Below, in pieces: positions 6,961 to 16,127 of a DNA stretch of 64,000 bases; within the stretch, counting starts at the first letter, position 1; every line of letters begins with the position of its first letter. The position numbers and the translations under genes are program-made. The notes beneath the pieces are model-generated. The model was given only the letters and a program-made list of their open reading frames with translations, was not told the origin of the DNA and searched no databases. This DNA is from Lactobacillus psittaci DSM 15354. GTDB taxonomy: Bacteria; Bacillota; Bacilli; Lactobacillales; Lactobacillaceae. The stretch is from assembly GCF_000425905.1 (NCBI RefSeq), contig NZ_KE384474.1:1998-65997 (forward strand), read 5' to 3'.

Positions 6961-9900
6961 ATGAATAAAAATAAGTATAGGAATATTTTGATTAGTACAG
7001 TTGCGACCGGAGCAGCATTTACTATCGGCTCGCAGCTTAAGACAAACAATGTATATGCAGCTACCACTGATGAAAGTACAAGTCAAAGTACTGATACAGT
7101 AGCTACTGCCCAAAAACGTGTGAGTGATGCCCAAGCTAAAGTTGCAAGTAGTCAAAAGGCACTAGACGAAGCGAATCAAGCTGTTAAGGACAAACAAGCA
7201 GCCTTAACTAGTGCTCAAGCCAGTTATAATCAAGCGCAAACAGCTACTGCAGCAGCTAAGGCAGCCTTAACTAAAGCCCAAAATGACAAGGAAAATGTGG
7301 ACAGCGCTAAGGCTAAATTAACTAGCCAAATTAGCACTGATCAAGCAAATGTAACTGCAGCTAATGATAAAGTTACTAACTTAAAAGCAACAGTTAGTCA
7401 AAAACAAACTGAATTGACCAATGCAAAGCAAGCAGCTGATGAAAAGGCTACTGCTTTAGCTAGTGCACAAACAGAACTTAAAAATGCTCAAGCAGCCTTA
7501 GCTAGTGCACAAGCAGGTCAAAAAGATCTTGCAAGTAAAGAAGCAGCTTTAACTCAAGCAAAAGACAAGCAAAGTAGTGCTTTGCAAGCTTTAACAGCTG
7601 CCCAAGCTAAACAAAATAAAGCTGCGCAAGCAGTAACTGATTTACAAAAAGCAGCAGATGCAGCAAAAAGTAAACAAGTTGCTGCCCAAGCAGCATTAAC
7701 AGCAGCCAAAACTACAGCTGATGAAGCAAATAGCAAGTTAAGTGCAGCTAAAGCTAAATTGGCTAAAGTAACTAGCGATTTACAAGCAGCTAAAGCAAAT
7801 ATTGCTGGTAAAAATTTAGCTGATTTACAAGCCGCTGCCAAGGCAGCCCAAGCAGAAGTTACAAGTGCCCAAACAGCTTTAACAGCTGCTCAAAGTGACT
7901 TAACCGCTAAAACTGCCGCCAATAAGGCAGCTCAAGCTGATTTAACTAGTAAAGAAGCTGCCCAAACAGCTGCTCAAGCAGCATTGAAAGAGGCTCAAAA
8001 AGAACTTGCGGCAGCTGAAGACAGTGCATCTGACTTTAATTTACCAACTATTAGCTTTACTGATGCTCAAAAGCAAGCTACTCAAGACTTAATTAATGTT
8101 GCATTAGCAGATTCTAATAGTGGTGATTCTAAGTATCAGGGCAAGATGGTTATGAATGAATTCTTCAATCCCGGTTATCGCAGTCCTGCCTTTAAGGCTG
8201 CCTTTGACAAGTGGGCAGATGCAATGACTACTGGCTTAGAATCATCTTGGGTGGATACGACTCAAGCAGATCAAAATGAAACTGTTGATGTGGCTAATCT
8301 AACTGACGACCAAGCTATGAGACTTAGCTATTTCTTGTCTTATCTCTATAACCAAGTTAGAGCAGGCTTAGGCATTACAAAATATGTTGGCGTCACTCAA
8401 GTATCAAAGGGTGCCGTTGAATTAGCTAAAAAAGTAGCCATCCAATCTACTGCAGATAACTGGGATAAAACTACTCATGATGGCTATGCTATCCAAAAAG
8501 CCATGGAATCAGTGGGCTTTGCCGGTGTTAATGTAATTGGCGCTCCAAAGACTCTAGGAGATACTAGCCAGCCACTTGAATCTGCCGGTTTTAATATGCC
8601 AATACCAACTACAATGGCTCAGCTTAAAGAAAATATTGTTGGAGATGTGTTTGGTATGATTTTCAACGATAAAAAATCCAATATGGGACACACCATGTCT
8701 TTGACTGGAGTTAGCGGCGTTGATAATACTAATACTGCAGCAAATCACCCAACTTATATCGGCTTTAGCTCTCAAAAGCTAGTTGGTGAAAATGCTGGCT
8801 GGGATTACCTCCACTTCGTTCAAGTAACACCATTTCTTTATATTCCAGATAATTATAATAACACCTCAGATTCTGCTAGATTAGTGACTGAAGGAGTAAC
8901 TGTAGGAAAAAGCAATCCATTAGAAGATAGCTCTGCCCAAAAGACTTTGGTTGCCAAGCAAGCAGCACTTGCCGATGCTCAAATTAAGCTTAATAACGCA
9001 AATGAAGCTCTTAAAGCTGCTAAAGATACTGCAAGTGATGTAGCTAAAGCTCTTAATGCAGCCCAAAGCAGTGCAGATGCAGCTCAAAGTGACTTCACGA
9101 CTAAACAAGCTACTGCTACTACGGCTAGCCAAGCAGTTAGCGATTTCCAAGCAAATAGTCAAAAAGTTAATGACTTAACTAGTCAAGCTCAAAATGCTCA
9201 AACTGAAGTCTCAGATTCACAAGCTAGTGCAACAGCTGCTCAAAGTGATCTAGATGCTAAGAAATCAGCAGCTGAAACTGCAGACCAAGATGTTGCTGCA
9301 AAACAAGCTGCTTTAACTAATGCTCAAACAGAACTTACTCAAGCAACTGCTGCAAGTGATGCTGCAAGTAAAGCTAGTCAAGCTGCCGATAGTGCAGTTA
9401 GCGCTGCCCAAGCTGCTGTTGATGCGATTAAGAATCCAGCAGCAAGTATTGAAAGTTTACAAGCTGCAGTCACTGCCGCAAATGAAAAAGTTGTTAACGC
9501 GCAAGCAGCAGTTAAAAGTGCAAATGCCGCAGTTAGCGCTGCTACTGAGTCTGTAAGTAATGCTAATACTGCTTTAACTACTGCTCAAAACGCTGCTAAG
9601 ACAGCAAGTGACACTTTAGCTAATGATCAAGCCCAGCTTGCCAAGCTTGATAATATTGATCAAGTCATTGCTGATGCTCAAGCTAAGGTAAATGAAAGTG
9701 AAAAGCAAGCCCAAACCGCGCAAGCAGCAGTCGAAGCTGCTCAAAGCGACTTAACTAATGCTCAAACTGCAGCAACTACTGCTGAAAACAACAAAAAGCA
9801 GGCAGATCAAGAACTGAAAAATGCTCAAAGTGCTTTAGCTGCAGCTCAAGTAGTTGATGATACAGCTAAAAAGCAAGCTAAACATGATAAACTTGCTGGG

Positions 9901-10857
9901 ATTTTAACTCAAATTAAAGATTATCAAACTCAAATGGCTGGTTATCTTAAGGCTGCTCAAGCAGCAAGTGCCAAGTTAAATGAAGTGTTGACCAAGTTGC
10001 AACATTTGTTAGCTGATGGTAAATCAGCAGTTAGCGCTAAAGATAGTGCAGCTTTAGCTAAGGTACAAAAAGATGCTAGTTTAGTCGACATTGATGGGGA
10101 TGCTGAAGTAAGTACTATTAAGGCTGCCTTGTCTGATGCTAAAGTAGCTGCTAAGAAGGCCAATGAAGCTGCTACTAGTCTTGCTCAAAATCAAATGTTT
10201 ATCATGCTAATTCAAACTGATTTGCAAAGTGAGATTGATAGTTTAACTAGTGAAATTGAAACTGACTTAGCCACAATTAATAATCAAAAGGGGCAAATTG
10301 CTGATTTAGCTAAGCAAGCTGAAAAGGGTGAAGAGCAAGCTAAGAGTATTAGTGATCAAATTAAGGCTTTGAAGATTGAAACAACGGAGCATACTGAACC
10401 AGCTAAGTCTGAACCGGCAACTCCTGAGACCCAGCCTACAACTAAGCCTGAAGTTGAAACCAAACCTGCTACGACTAAGTCAGTAGCAACTTCAACTGAA
10501 AGTGAACCAACTAGTGCTAGTCAAGCTGAAATTAGTGCTAAGAGTGATAAGGCCGAAACACTAAATACAGAAAGTCAAACTAGTGAAGTTACTAAAAACA
10601 AATATGTAAAAAATGTAAATGATAAAAATGGCTCAAATGGTCAATCAAAGATGGTAATTGAAGCAAAAGTAAGTGAAAATACAGATAAATTACCAATTAT
10701 TAATAATTCGCCAAAGACTACTGTAAGTAAGGCTAAGAGTATGCGTAATCATCAACAATTACCACAAACTGGTAATAAAGTTTCACTTTTAACAGTGCTT
10801 GGAATGATTTTAACGAGCTTTGGATTTATAGTTGGATTTATGCATAAAAAGAACTAG
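6961..10857 (+). CDS. LPXTG-anchored coiled-coil surface protein, SEC10/PgrA type
   Basis: This 1,298-residue protein has a signal peptide (cleavage after NVYA near residue 33) and a long Ala/Gln-rich heptad region (about 40-360). A compact central domain (about 365-635) resembles the SEC10/PgrA surface-exclusion domain of enterococcal and lactobacillar proteins. A second long coiled coil follows (about 650-1130), then a Thr/Glu/Pro-rich wall spacer, LPQTG, a membrane helix and a basic tail. It should stand as a rod on the cell wall. The start is set by GGAGG 7 nt before ATG 6961. Surface exclusion, aggregation or adhesion are possible roles; none is shown by sequence. It is monocistronic. 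Confidence 0.85.
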   Translation: MNKNKYRNILISTVATGAAFTIGSQLKTNNVYAATTDESTSQSTDTVATAQKRVSDAQAKVASSQKALDEANQAVKDKQAALTSAQASYNQAQTATAAAKAALTKAQNDKENVDSAKAKLTSQISTDQANVTAANDKVTNLKATVSQKQTELTNAKQAADEKATALASAQTELKNAQAALASAQAGQKDLASKEAALTQAKDKQSSALQALTAAQAKQNKAAQAVTDLQKAADAAKSKQVAAQAALTAAKTTADEANSKLSAAKAKLAKVTSDLQAAKANIAGKNLADLQAAAKAAQAEVTSAQTALTAAQSDLTAKTAANKAAQADLTSKEAAQTAAQAALKEAQKELAAAEDSASDFNLPTISFTDAQKQATQDLINVALADSNSGDSKYQGKMVMNEFFNPGYRSPAFKAAFDKWADAMTTGLESSWVDTTQADQNETVDVANLTDDQAMRLSYFLSYLYNQVRAGLGITKYVGVTQVSKGAVELAKKVAIQSTADNWDKTTHDGYAIQKAMESVGFAGVNVIGAPKTLGDTSQPLESAGFNMPIPTTMAQLKENIVGDVFGMIFNDKKSNMGHTMSLTGVSGVDNTNTAANHPTYIGFSSQKLVGENAGWDYLHFVQVTPFLYIPDNYNNTSDSARLVTEGVTVGKSNPLEDSSAQKTLVAKQAALADAQIKLNNANEALKAAKDTASDVAKALNAAQSSADAAQSDFTTKQATATTASQAVSDFQANSQKVNDLTSQAQNAQTEVSDSQASATAAQSDLDAKKSAAETADQDVAAKQAALTNAQTELTQATAASDAASKASQAADSAVSAAQAAVDAIKNPAASIESLQAAVTAANEKVVNAQAAVKSANAAVSAATESVSNANTALTTAQNAAKTASDTLANDQAQLAKLDNIDQVIADAQAKVNESEKQAQTAQAAVEAAQSDLTNAQTAATTAENNKKQADQELKNAQSALAAAQVVDDTAKKQAKHDKLAGILTQIKDYQTQMAGYLKAAQAASAKLNEVLTKLQHLLADGKSAVSAKDSAALAKVQKDASLVDIDGDAEVSTIKAALSDAKVAAKKANEAATSLAQNQMFIMLIQTDLQSEIDSLTSEIETDLATINNQKGQIADLAKQAEKGEEQAKSISDQIKALKIETTEHTEPAKSEPATPETQPTTKPEVETKPATTKSVATSTESEPTSASQAEISAKSDKAETLNTESQTSEVTKNKYVKNVNDKNGSNGQSKMVIEAKVSENTDKLPIINNSPKTTVSKAKSMRNHQQLPQTGNKVSLLTVLGMILTSFGFIVGFMHKKN

Positions 10858-10875
10858 TAAAAATAGCTTAAATAA

Positions 10876-10901
10876 GGGCTTCTGATAGATTTCAGAAGTC
10901 C
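10876..10901 (+). terminator. Terminator of the coiled-coil surface protein gene
   Basis: GGGCTTCTGA/TCAGAAGTCC (one G-T pair) with a 6-nt loop is followed by TTTTATT. Confidence 0.8.
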
Positions 10902-10947
10902 TTTTATTATGCTCAAAAGTAAGTAAATAATATGTACATGTGAAATA

Positions 10948-10978
10948 TTGACAAAAATATTTTCGGGGGGGGTAGAAT
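10948..10978 (+). promoter_or_regulatory. Fructansucrase promoter with an eight-G tract in its spacer
   Basis: A consensus TTGACA (10948-10953) and TAGAAT (10973-10978) are 19 bp apart, two more than optimal. The spacer ends in eight G residues (10965-10972), which is striking in this AT-rich genome. Loss of one or two G by slippage would bring the spacing to 18 or 17 bp. A palindrome ATGTACAT lies just upstream (about 10932-10939). Confidence 0.7.
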
Positions 10979-11013
10979 GCACTCTGCAAACAGAAAGATA
11001 CTTTGGAGGAAAT

Positions 11014-13311
11014 ATGGACAAGAAACTAAAAAAAGCCGCAGTTAGTTTAGCGACTTTGGCAGCTACTACTGTTTTAAGTGTTGCACTTAATCAAAAAACA
11101 GTAAGTGCCGATGAACTTAACCAAGCTGATGGTCAAAAAGATACCAATAATTCAACAGTTGATAATACTCAAAACATTGAAGGCAAAGTTGCTGAAGCTA
11201 AGCAAACAATTGAGAATGCTCAAACTCCAGAAGAAGCTGCAAAAGCACAAAAAGTGGTTGCGCAATCAAAAGTAGCTTTGACTACAATGAATGCCTTGAA
11301 TGCAATTAAATCCATGAGTGCGTCTACTCCTGATGAAAATTTAAACGATGGTTCACTTGCTCCAGCTAACCACCCAATTAGTGCTGGGGACCCTTCAACT
11401 TATAATGCCGATGGTTTAAAGCCAGAAGCAGCTGAAGCTGTAAAAAATGCTGGTATTGATCCAAAGACTTTGACTGATGAACAAAAATTAGCCTTGAATC
11501 GAGTAGATTACAGTCACAAGGATGAAACTGGTGCAACTAAGATGACCTATAGCGATTTCCAAAAGATTGCGGAAACCTTAGTAACCAAAGACTCTCGCTA
11601 TGCAATTCCATATTTTAATGCAAAAGAAATTAAGAATATGCCAGCTGCATATACTAAGGATGCTCAAACCGGTAAGATGGAGCATCTTGATGTTTGGGAT
11701 TCTTGGCCAATTCAAGAAGCTAAGACTGGTTATGTGGCTAACTGGAATGGTTATCAATTAGCCGTTGCTATGATGGGGATGCCAGGCTATAACGACAATC
11801 ATATTTACCTTCTTTACAACAAGTATGGTGATAACGATTTAGCTAATTGGAAGAATGCTGGACCAATTTTTGGCTATAATGCAACTGACTTATTGCAACA
11901 ATGGTCAGGTTCAGCTGTTGTTAATAAAGACGGCTCTATTCAACTCTTTTACACTAAGGTAGACACTTCTCAAAGAGCTAATAATCAAAAGATTGCAAGT
12001 GCAACTCTTTACTTAACTGTTGAAAATGGTGAAGTTAAGATTAGTAAGGTTGCTAATGACCATGTAATCTTTGAGGGTGATGGCGTTAACTACCAAACTT
12101 ATGACCAATGGCGTAAGACAAATACTGGTGCTGATAATGTAGCAATGAGAGATGCTCATGTTGTCGAAGATGAAGCGGGTAATCGTTACTTAATTTTTGA
12201 AGCAAGTACTGGTAAGCAAGGATACCAAGGCTTAGACCAAATTTATAATTGGGATAACTATGGTGGCGATGATGCATACAAGATTAAGTCACTCTTTAGA
12301 TTATTAGCCAACCATGATATGGAATCTCGAGCTAGTTGGGCTAATGCTGCAATTGGTATTATTCGTTTAGACGATAATGAAACTAATCCACAAGTTGCTC
12401 AAGTATTTAAACCATTAGTAACAGCTAATATGGTTAGTGATGAAATTGAACGACCAGATGTTGTTAAATTAGGTGATAAGTACTACTTATTTGCTGCGAC
12501 TAGACTTAACAGAGGCTCAAATGATGATGCTTGGATAGCAGCTGATAAGGCAGTTGGCGACAATGTTGCGATGATTGGTTATGTTTCAGACAGTTTAACT
12601 GGCGGTTTCAAGCCTTTGAACGAAAGTGGTGTTGTTTTAACTGCATCTGTTCCAGCTAACTGGAGAACAGCAACTTATTCATACTACGCAGTTCCAATTC
12701 AAGGCCAAAGTGATAAAGTTTTAATTACTTCATACATCACTAACCGTAACCATGTAGCAGGTGATAAGTATGAATCAACTTGGGCACCAAGTTTCTTACT
12801 TCAAATTAATCCAGATGGAACAACTAAAGTCTTAGCTAAGACCACTAACCAAGGTGACTGGATTTGGGACGAAACTAGCGAAAACGATAATATGCTTGGT
12901 GATGAAAATACTGCAGCTTTACCAGGTGAAAAGAATAAGCCTATTGATTGGGACTTAATTGGTTATGGCCACAATGGCAGCTACGGCTACAAGTATGACT
13001 ACGATTTGGGTCCAGTACTATACAACGAAGATCCTAAGAATAATTATCAATATAACTTAGGACCAGTATTGTACAATGAAGATCCAAAATCAAATCAAGA
13101 TTCACATTCTCAAGGTACTAAGACTCCTGAAAAGACTAACTTTAAGCCAGAAGCTAAGAAGACTGTATATCCTAAGCGTCTTAACAAGTATAACTATGCT
13201 AAGAAGCTTCCTCAAACTGGTGATTCATCACAATTGGCAGTTCTTGCTGGATTATCAGCAATGCTTGCAAGTGTAATGGTTGCGCTTGGCTTGAAGCGTA
13301 AAGAAGACTAA
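11014..13311 (+). CDS. Cell-wall-anchored GH68 fructansucrase (inulosucrase or levansucrase)
   Basis: This 765-residue enzyme splits sucrose and builds a fructan outside the cell. After a signal peptide (cut near TVSA-DE, residue 33) and a Gln/Ala-rich spacer, the GH68 domain spans about residues 140-650. All three catalytic sites are visible: nucleophile Asp229 in VWDSWP, transition-state Asp380 in RDAHVVED and acid/base Glu479 in DEIERP. Two copies of [11 protein letters not shown] lie behind the domain, followed by LPQTG, a membrane helix and a basic tail. The start is set by TTGGAGGA before ATG 11014. Close relatives are InuJ of L. johnsonii and LevG/InuGA of L. gasseri; the linkage type cannot be fixed from sequence. 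Confidence 0.9.
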   Translation: MDKKLKKAAVSLATLAATTVLSVALNQKTVSADELNQADGQKDTNNSTVDNTQNIEGKVAEAKQTIENAQTPEEAAKAQKVVAQSKVALTTMNALNAIKSMSASTPDENLNDGSLAPANHPISAGDPSTYNADGLKPEAAEAVKNAGIDPKTLTDEQKLALNRVDYSHKDETGATKMTYSDFQKIAETLVTKDSRYAIPYFNAKEIKNMPAAYTKDAQTGKMEHLDVWDSWPIQEAKTGYVANWNGYQLAVAMMGMPGYNDNHIYLLYNKYGDNDLANWKNAGPIFGYNATDLLQQWSGSAVVNKDGSIQLFYTKVDTSQRANNQKIASATLYLTVENGEVKISKVANDHVIFEGDGVNYQTYDQWRKTNTGADNVAMRDAHVVEDEAGNRYLIFEASTGKQGYQGLDQIYNWDNYGGDDAYKIKSLFRLLANHDMESRASWANAAIGIIRLDDNETNPQVAQVFKPLVTANMVSDEIERPDVVKLGDKYYLFAATRLNRGSNDDAWIAADKAVGDNVAMIGYVSDSLTGGFKPLNESGVVLTASVPANWRTATYSYYAVPIQGQSDKVLITSYITNRNHVAGDKYESTWAPSFLLQINPDGTTKVLAKTTNQGDWIWDETSENDNMLGDENTAALPGEKNKPIDWDLIGYGHNGSYGYKYDYDLGPVLYNEDPKNNYQYNLGPVLYNEDPKSNQDSHSQGTKTPEKTNFKPEAKKTVYPKRLNKYNYAKKLPQTGDSSQLAVLAGLSAMLASVMVALGLKRKED

Positions 13312-13360
13312 TTAAAAAATCTAAGAATCCAAGTATATTAAGATTAAAAATATTTACAGC

Positions 13361-13400
13361 AAAAACGGAAATCTACATTATAGTTGTAGGTTTCCGTTTT
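13361..13400 (+). terminator. Terminator of the fructansucrase gene
   Basis: A long stem (AAAACGGAAA...TTTCCGTTTT with an inner CTACA/TTGTAG part) ends in a T-run. Confidence 0.85.
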
Positions 13401-13430
13401 TCGTGTTCAAATTATAAAAATGGGGCTGGG

Positions 13431-13466
13431 GCAAGTAAGGCATTCAGCTGGCTGATAAGACTTGCC
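13431..13466 (+). other. Hairpin element of unknown role
   Basis: A GGCAAGT stretch and a matching ACTTGCC enclose an inner AGC-TGGCTGA segment. The upstream flank GGGGCTGGGG is G-rich. It sits between the fructansucrase terminator and the next promoter, and has no ORF. Confidence 0.3.
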
Positions 13467-13475
13467 ATTCAATAA

Positions 13476-13505
13476 TTGACTGCCGTATTTTTTCTAAGCT
13501 ATAAT
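13476..13505 (+). promoter_or_regulatory. Promoter of a plus-strand small RNA
   Basis: TTGACT (13476-13481), 18 bp, TATAAT (13500-13505): a strong sigma-A promoter with no ORF behind it. Start predicted near 13512. Confidence 0.7.
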
Positions 13506-13528
13506 CATTTAAGGAAAGTGATACAAAT

Positions 13529-13579
13529 CTAATTGGTATCGTTTCCGGTTTTATGATATGTTTTACAACATTACCGTCG
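13529..13579. repeat. Direct repeat 1 of the second toxin-like locus
   Basis: The first 22 bases (13529-13550, with core GGTATCGTTTCCGG) are identical to 13646-13667. The last part, CAACATTACCGTCG, nearly matches 13690-13704. The middle differs. Confidence 0.9.
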
Positions 13580-13611
13580 TAAGTTATAATTTATTTAACG
13601 AAAGCGAAAAA

Positions 13612-13637
13612 AGAGAGTAGCCTGCCAGCTACTCTCT
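13612..13637 (-). terminator. Terminator of the minus-strand toxin-like mRNA
   Basis: A 10-bp perfect stem (AGAGAGTAGC with GCTACTCTCT) and a 6-nt loop are followed on the minus strand by TTTTTTCGC (13611-13603). Confidence 0.85.
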
Positions 13638-13645
13638 CTCCAAAC

Positions 13646-13704
13646 CTAATTGGTATCGTTTCCGGTTATGTTACTTTATTAATAATATGCAACAATTACC
13701 GTCG
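13646..13704. repeat. Direct repeat 2 of the second toxin-like locus
   Basis: Second copy of the repeat. It lies in the 3' untranslated part of the minus-strand mRNA and inside the plus-strand RNA. Its right end forms the left arm of the plus-strand terminator. Confidence 0.9.
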
Positions 13705-13729
13705 CTTTACCACGTTACGACGGTTTTTT
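13698..13729 (+). terminator. Terminator of the plus-strand small RNA
   Basis: ACCGTCG (13698-13704) pairs with CGACGGT (13718-13724), followed by TTTTT. Confidence 0.8.
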
Positions 13730-13817
13730 GTTGCTTTCTTTTTTTATTGTTATTTTGCAGATATGTTAATACCTGAATTATAGTACTAATAATCTGCAAA
13801 AAGTCAGAAAGTGACAA
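13707..13817 (-). CDS. 36-residue small membrane-type peptide, candidate toxin
   Basis: From a TTG start with GGGAGG 8 nt upstream, the ORF encodes SLSDFLQIISTIIQVLTYL, one amphipathic/membrane helix, then a polar tail NNNKKRKQQK and TVVTW. Size and layout resemble the small holin-like/TxpA-type toxins of Firmicutes. Family membership is unproven. The start region overlaps the upstream 20-residue ORF in another frame, which suggests translational coupling. The 3' end overlaps the terminator of the opposing small RNA. Confidence 0.45.
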   Translation of the reverse strand: MSLSDFLQIISTIIQVLTYLQNNNKKRKQQKTVVTW

Positions 13818-13866
13818 AATCCAGTCCTCCCTTCTTTAGAAAGTTAATAGGAATAATGTAATACAT
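13804..13866 (-). CDS. 20-residue leader ORF overlapping the toxin-like ORF
   Basis: ATG 13866 follows a very strong site, AAGGAGGGG. The peptide begins MYYIIPINFLKK and its TGA (13806-13804) lies inside the next ORF. The Shine-Dalgarno of the second ORF is within this one. It may be a leader that opens the downstream ribosome site, or an active peptide itself. Confidence 0.4.
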   Translation of the reverse strand: MYYIIPINFLKKGGLDFVTF

Positions 13867-13964
13867 ACAAATCCCCTCCTTCCTAAAGAACCGGAAGACA
13901 ACGCCTTAACATAGGTTTGCTCTTATAATTTTATTTGATTCACTAAAAGCAAACGAGCGTTTTC

Positions 13965-15074
13965 TTATTTTAAACTAAAGCTCAATTTCACCGGATTGTG
14001 ATCCGCATAAGCGAATTGAGTATCGATGTTGTAGCTAACAGCTTGGACATTAGGCGAAACCAAGAAGCCATCAACGATGGTGGTATAGGTTACGCCTTTT
14101 TTGTATGGAATATCGCTACCGCGGCAGGTTGGCACATCATCCGCATTTTGTGCAGTAATCATTCTCATGCCACTATTTGCTAGGTCTTTTTGACTTAAGA
14201 CAGCTAGCCAGTCGTGCTCTTTTTGCTCTGACTTAAAATGCGCAACATATTTGGCACCAAATGCATGGTTAAAGTCGCCACCGCAGATGACGTAGTTGCC
14301 TTTTTGAATTTCAGTTTTCATAACGTGATTGAGCAGGGCAAGTTGCTTTTTCTTAGATAAACCGCCCTTGTCATAAGCGGACATGTGGCTGTTAATTAAG
14401 ACCAGCTCTTTGCCATTTTTGACAGGTAAGTGCATAACGTTGAAGCAACGGTCGGGGTCAACGAACTTTTCAATTAAGTTTGAGCTGACAAAGTATTTCC
14501 GGCGCTCGCTACTATCAATGTGGTATTTACTTAATGCCAAGATTCCACTCCGAGCAAAGCCATGGGGATTGTTCAGGGGCAAGGCAATATAAGCACTGTG
14601 GAAATTCTGGGCAAAGCTGCTACCCATATCATCGAAGGTGTTTTCCGCCATTTTAACCTGGTTAACGCCAAAAGAGCGAGTTGAATTAGTATCTATTTCT
14701 TGGAAAAAGGCAAAGTCGGGATTTTGCTTTTTGATTGTGGCAATTGCACCTTTAGTATCAGCTAGTTCACTCGCTTTTGAAACTGCGGTTCCGTATTTTC
14801 CTCGCGTTTTGGCCCCATTTTTCATTTCACCAGTATCCATGAAGAAACTGTACTTGGGATTATAAGCACCAAAGCCGACATTATAGGTGGTTAGAGTGTA
14901 AGTCTTATCTGTAGCTAGGGTTTTAGCTTGGTTATTTTTGATATGGATAACTTGGTGGTCAGGGATGCGGTAGTAATTAGCCTGCATGTAAATCGCATAG
15001 CCGAGTAAAGTGATAATAATGATTGCTAAAAGTCCTAGTAGACTTCGAATTGTATACTTAATTACTTTTTTCAT
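13965..15074 (-). CDS. Membrane-anchored endonuclease/exonuclease/phosphatase (EEP) family protein
   Basis: This 369-residue protein has one N-terminal membrane helix (about residues 9-30) that should place the EEP domain outside the cell. Metal and catalytic motifs are visible: TYNVGFG near the start of the domain, FFQEID, INSHMSAYD, CGGDFNH and the C-terminal YADHNPVKL. The family includes DNases, sphingomyelinases and phosphatases; the substrate here is unknown. The start is preceded by GAGGAG 6 nt upstream. It is transcribed alone. Confidence 0.8.
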   Translation of the reverse strand: MKKVIKYTIRSLLGLLAIIIITLLGYAIYMQANYYRIPDHQVIHIKNNQAKTLATDKTYTLTTYNVGFGAYNPKYSFFMDTGEMKNGAKTRGKYGTAVSKASELADTKGAIATIKKQNPDFAFFQEIDTNSTRSFGVNQVKMAENTFDDMGSSFAQNFHSAYIALPLNNPHGFARSGILALSKYHIDSSERRKYFVSSNLIEKFVDPDRCFNVMHLPVKNGKELVLINSHMSAYDKGGLSKKKQLALLNHVMKTEIQKGNYVICGGDFNHAFGAKYVAHFKSEQKEHDWLAVLSQKDLANSGMRMITAQNADDVPTCRGSDIPYKKGVTYTTIVDGFLVSPNVQAVSYNIDTQFAYADHNPVKLSFSLK

Positions 15075-15221
15075 AGTATTCTCCTCAATGGAGCTTATTA
15101 TACCTATAAAGTTTCTTAGAAAAAAGTATTTGTGGCCATGTAATGGATATCATTACCACCTTCAGCTACATTATTGTTAAACTTAAACTAGAAAGAAATA
15201 TATGGAAAGAAGGGGAAGAAT

Positions 15222-16127
15222 ATGGCTGAACAAACACATTTGGTAATTGACCAAGTTAAGAAAAGCTACCGCACTAAGGAAGTTCTTAAGGGCATTAGTT
15301 TTGATTGTAAACCTGGCCAAATTACTGGTTTAATCGGAAAGAACGGTTCTGGTAAAACTACTTTGTTTCACTCAATTTTACATTTCTTAGATTACGAAGG
15401 CAAAATCACACTCAACGGTCAGGTTTTTTCTAGTGCGGACTACAATATTGTTGGCTATTTGCCAGAAGAGCGAAGCTTGATGCCAAAACTGACAGTTTTA
15501 GAGCAAGTTCGCTATTTGGCTAGTCTTAAAGGAATGAGTAATAGCGATATTAAAGCTGCCTTGCCAGCTTGGATGGAGAAACTGCAAGTTGTTGGTAAGA
15601 TGAGTGATAAGATTAAGTCTTTGTCTAAAGGAAACCAGCAGAAGATTCAAATGATTGCGACGATGATTCATCAACCTCAGATTTTGATTTTAGATGAACC
15701 ATTTAGTGGACTTGATCCCGTTAATGTCGACTTGATGAAAGATATTATCTTAGACCAGGCTAAGCGTGGAGCTACGGTTATTTTTTCTGACCATAATATG
15801 GATAATGTTGAACGGCTCTGCGATAAGGTGGTTATGATTAATCATGGGCAATTGGTCTTAAATGGCACAATTCAAGAAATTAGAGATAGCTATCCAAAAG
15901 AATATCTCTATCTTAAAAAAGCTGGTTTAAACCGTGAGCAAGTGGCAAGCTTGCCAGGTTGTGAATCATTTGTGCAACGCCACGATGGAGTCTGGGCAAT
16001 TAAGTTAACAGATGAAAAATATGGCCCAGAAATTTTTGACTTGTTATCACATGGAGAATATATTCAAACCTTCAGTCAAGAAGCACCAACTTTAGATCAA
16101 ATATTTAAGATGGAGGCGGCAAAATGA
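15222..16127 (+). CDS. ABC transporter ATP-binding protein (NatA-like)
   Basis: This 301-residue ATPase has Walker A GKNGSGKTT (about residues 39-47), the signature LSKGNQQ, Walker B ILILDEP and the switch His in FSDHNMD. The C-terminal 80 residues match the extension of exporter ATPases of the NatA/CcmA group. It forms an operon with the permease gene, overlapping by 4 bases (ATGA). AGGGGAAG lies before the start. The pair would export an unknown substrate, possibly a lipid, peptide or sodium. Confidence 0.9.
   Translation: MAEQTHLVIDQVKKSYRTKEVLKGISFDCKPGQITGLIGKNGSGKTTLFHSILHFLDYEGKITLNGQVFSSADYNIVGYLPEERSLMPKLTVLEQVRYLASLKGMSNSDIKAALPAWMEKLQVVGKMSDKIKSLSKGNQQKIQMIATMIHQPQILILDEPFSGLDPVNVDLMKDIILDQAKRGATVIFSDHNMDNVERLCDKVVMINHGQLVLNGTIQEIRDSYPKEYLYLKKAGLNREQVASLPGCESFVQRHDGVWAIKLTDEKYGPEIFDLLSHGEYIQTFSQEAPTLDQIFKMEAAK

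Larger units (their letters stand above)
13512..13729 (+). ncRNA. Candidate antisense RNA (antitoxin) of the second toxin-like locus
   Basis: The RNA would run about 218 nt from the promoter at 13476-13505 to the terminator ACCGTCG...CGACGGT plus T-run (13698-13729). It overlaps the 3' part of the opposing minus-strand mRNA, including the last codons of a 36-residue ORF. It carries two long direct repeats (13529-13579 and 13646-13704). No ORF with a ribosome site was seen. Convergent overlapping transcripts with direct repeats are a hallmark of par/txpA-type modules. Confidence 0.55.

Noticed and set aside
6825-7155. Minus-strand ORFs upstream of the SEC10-type gene
   Set aside because: They overlap the promoter and signal-peptide region of the real gene and have no ribosome site.
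7554-7841. A minus-strand ORF inside the coiled-coil surface gene
   Set aside because: It is the mirror of the Ala/Gln-rich coding repeat, with no ribosome site and an odd Cys/Ala-rich composition.
10948-11013. An N-terminal extension of the fructansucrase from a TTG at 10948
   Set aside because: The TTG is part of the -35 box, the stretch holds the promoter, and ATG 11014 has a strong ribosome site followed by a normal signal peptide.
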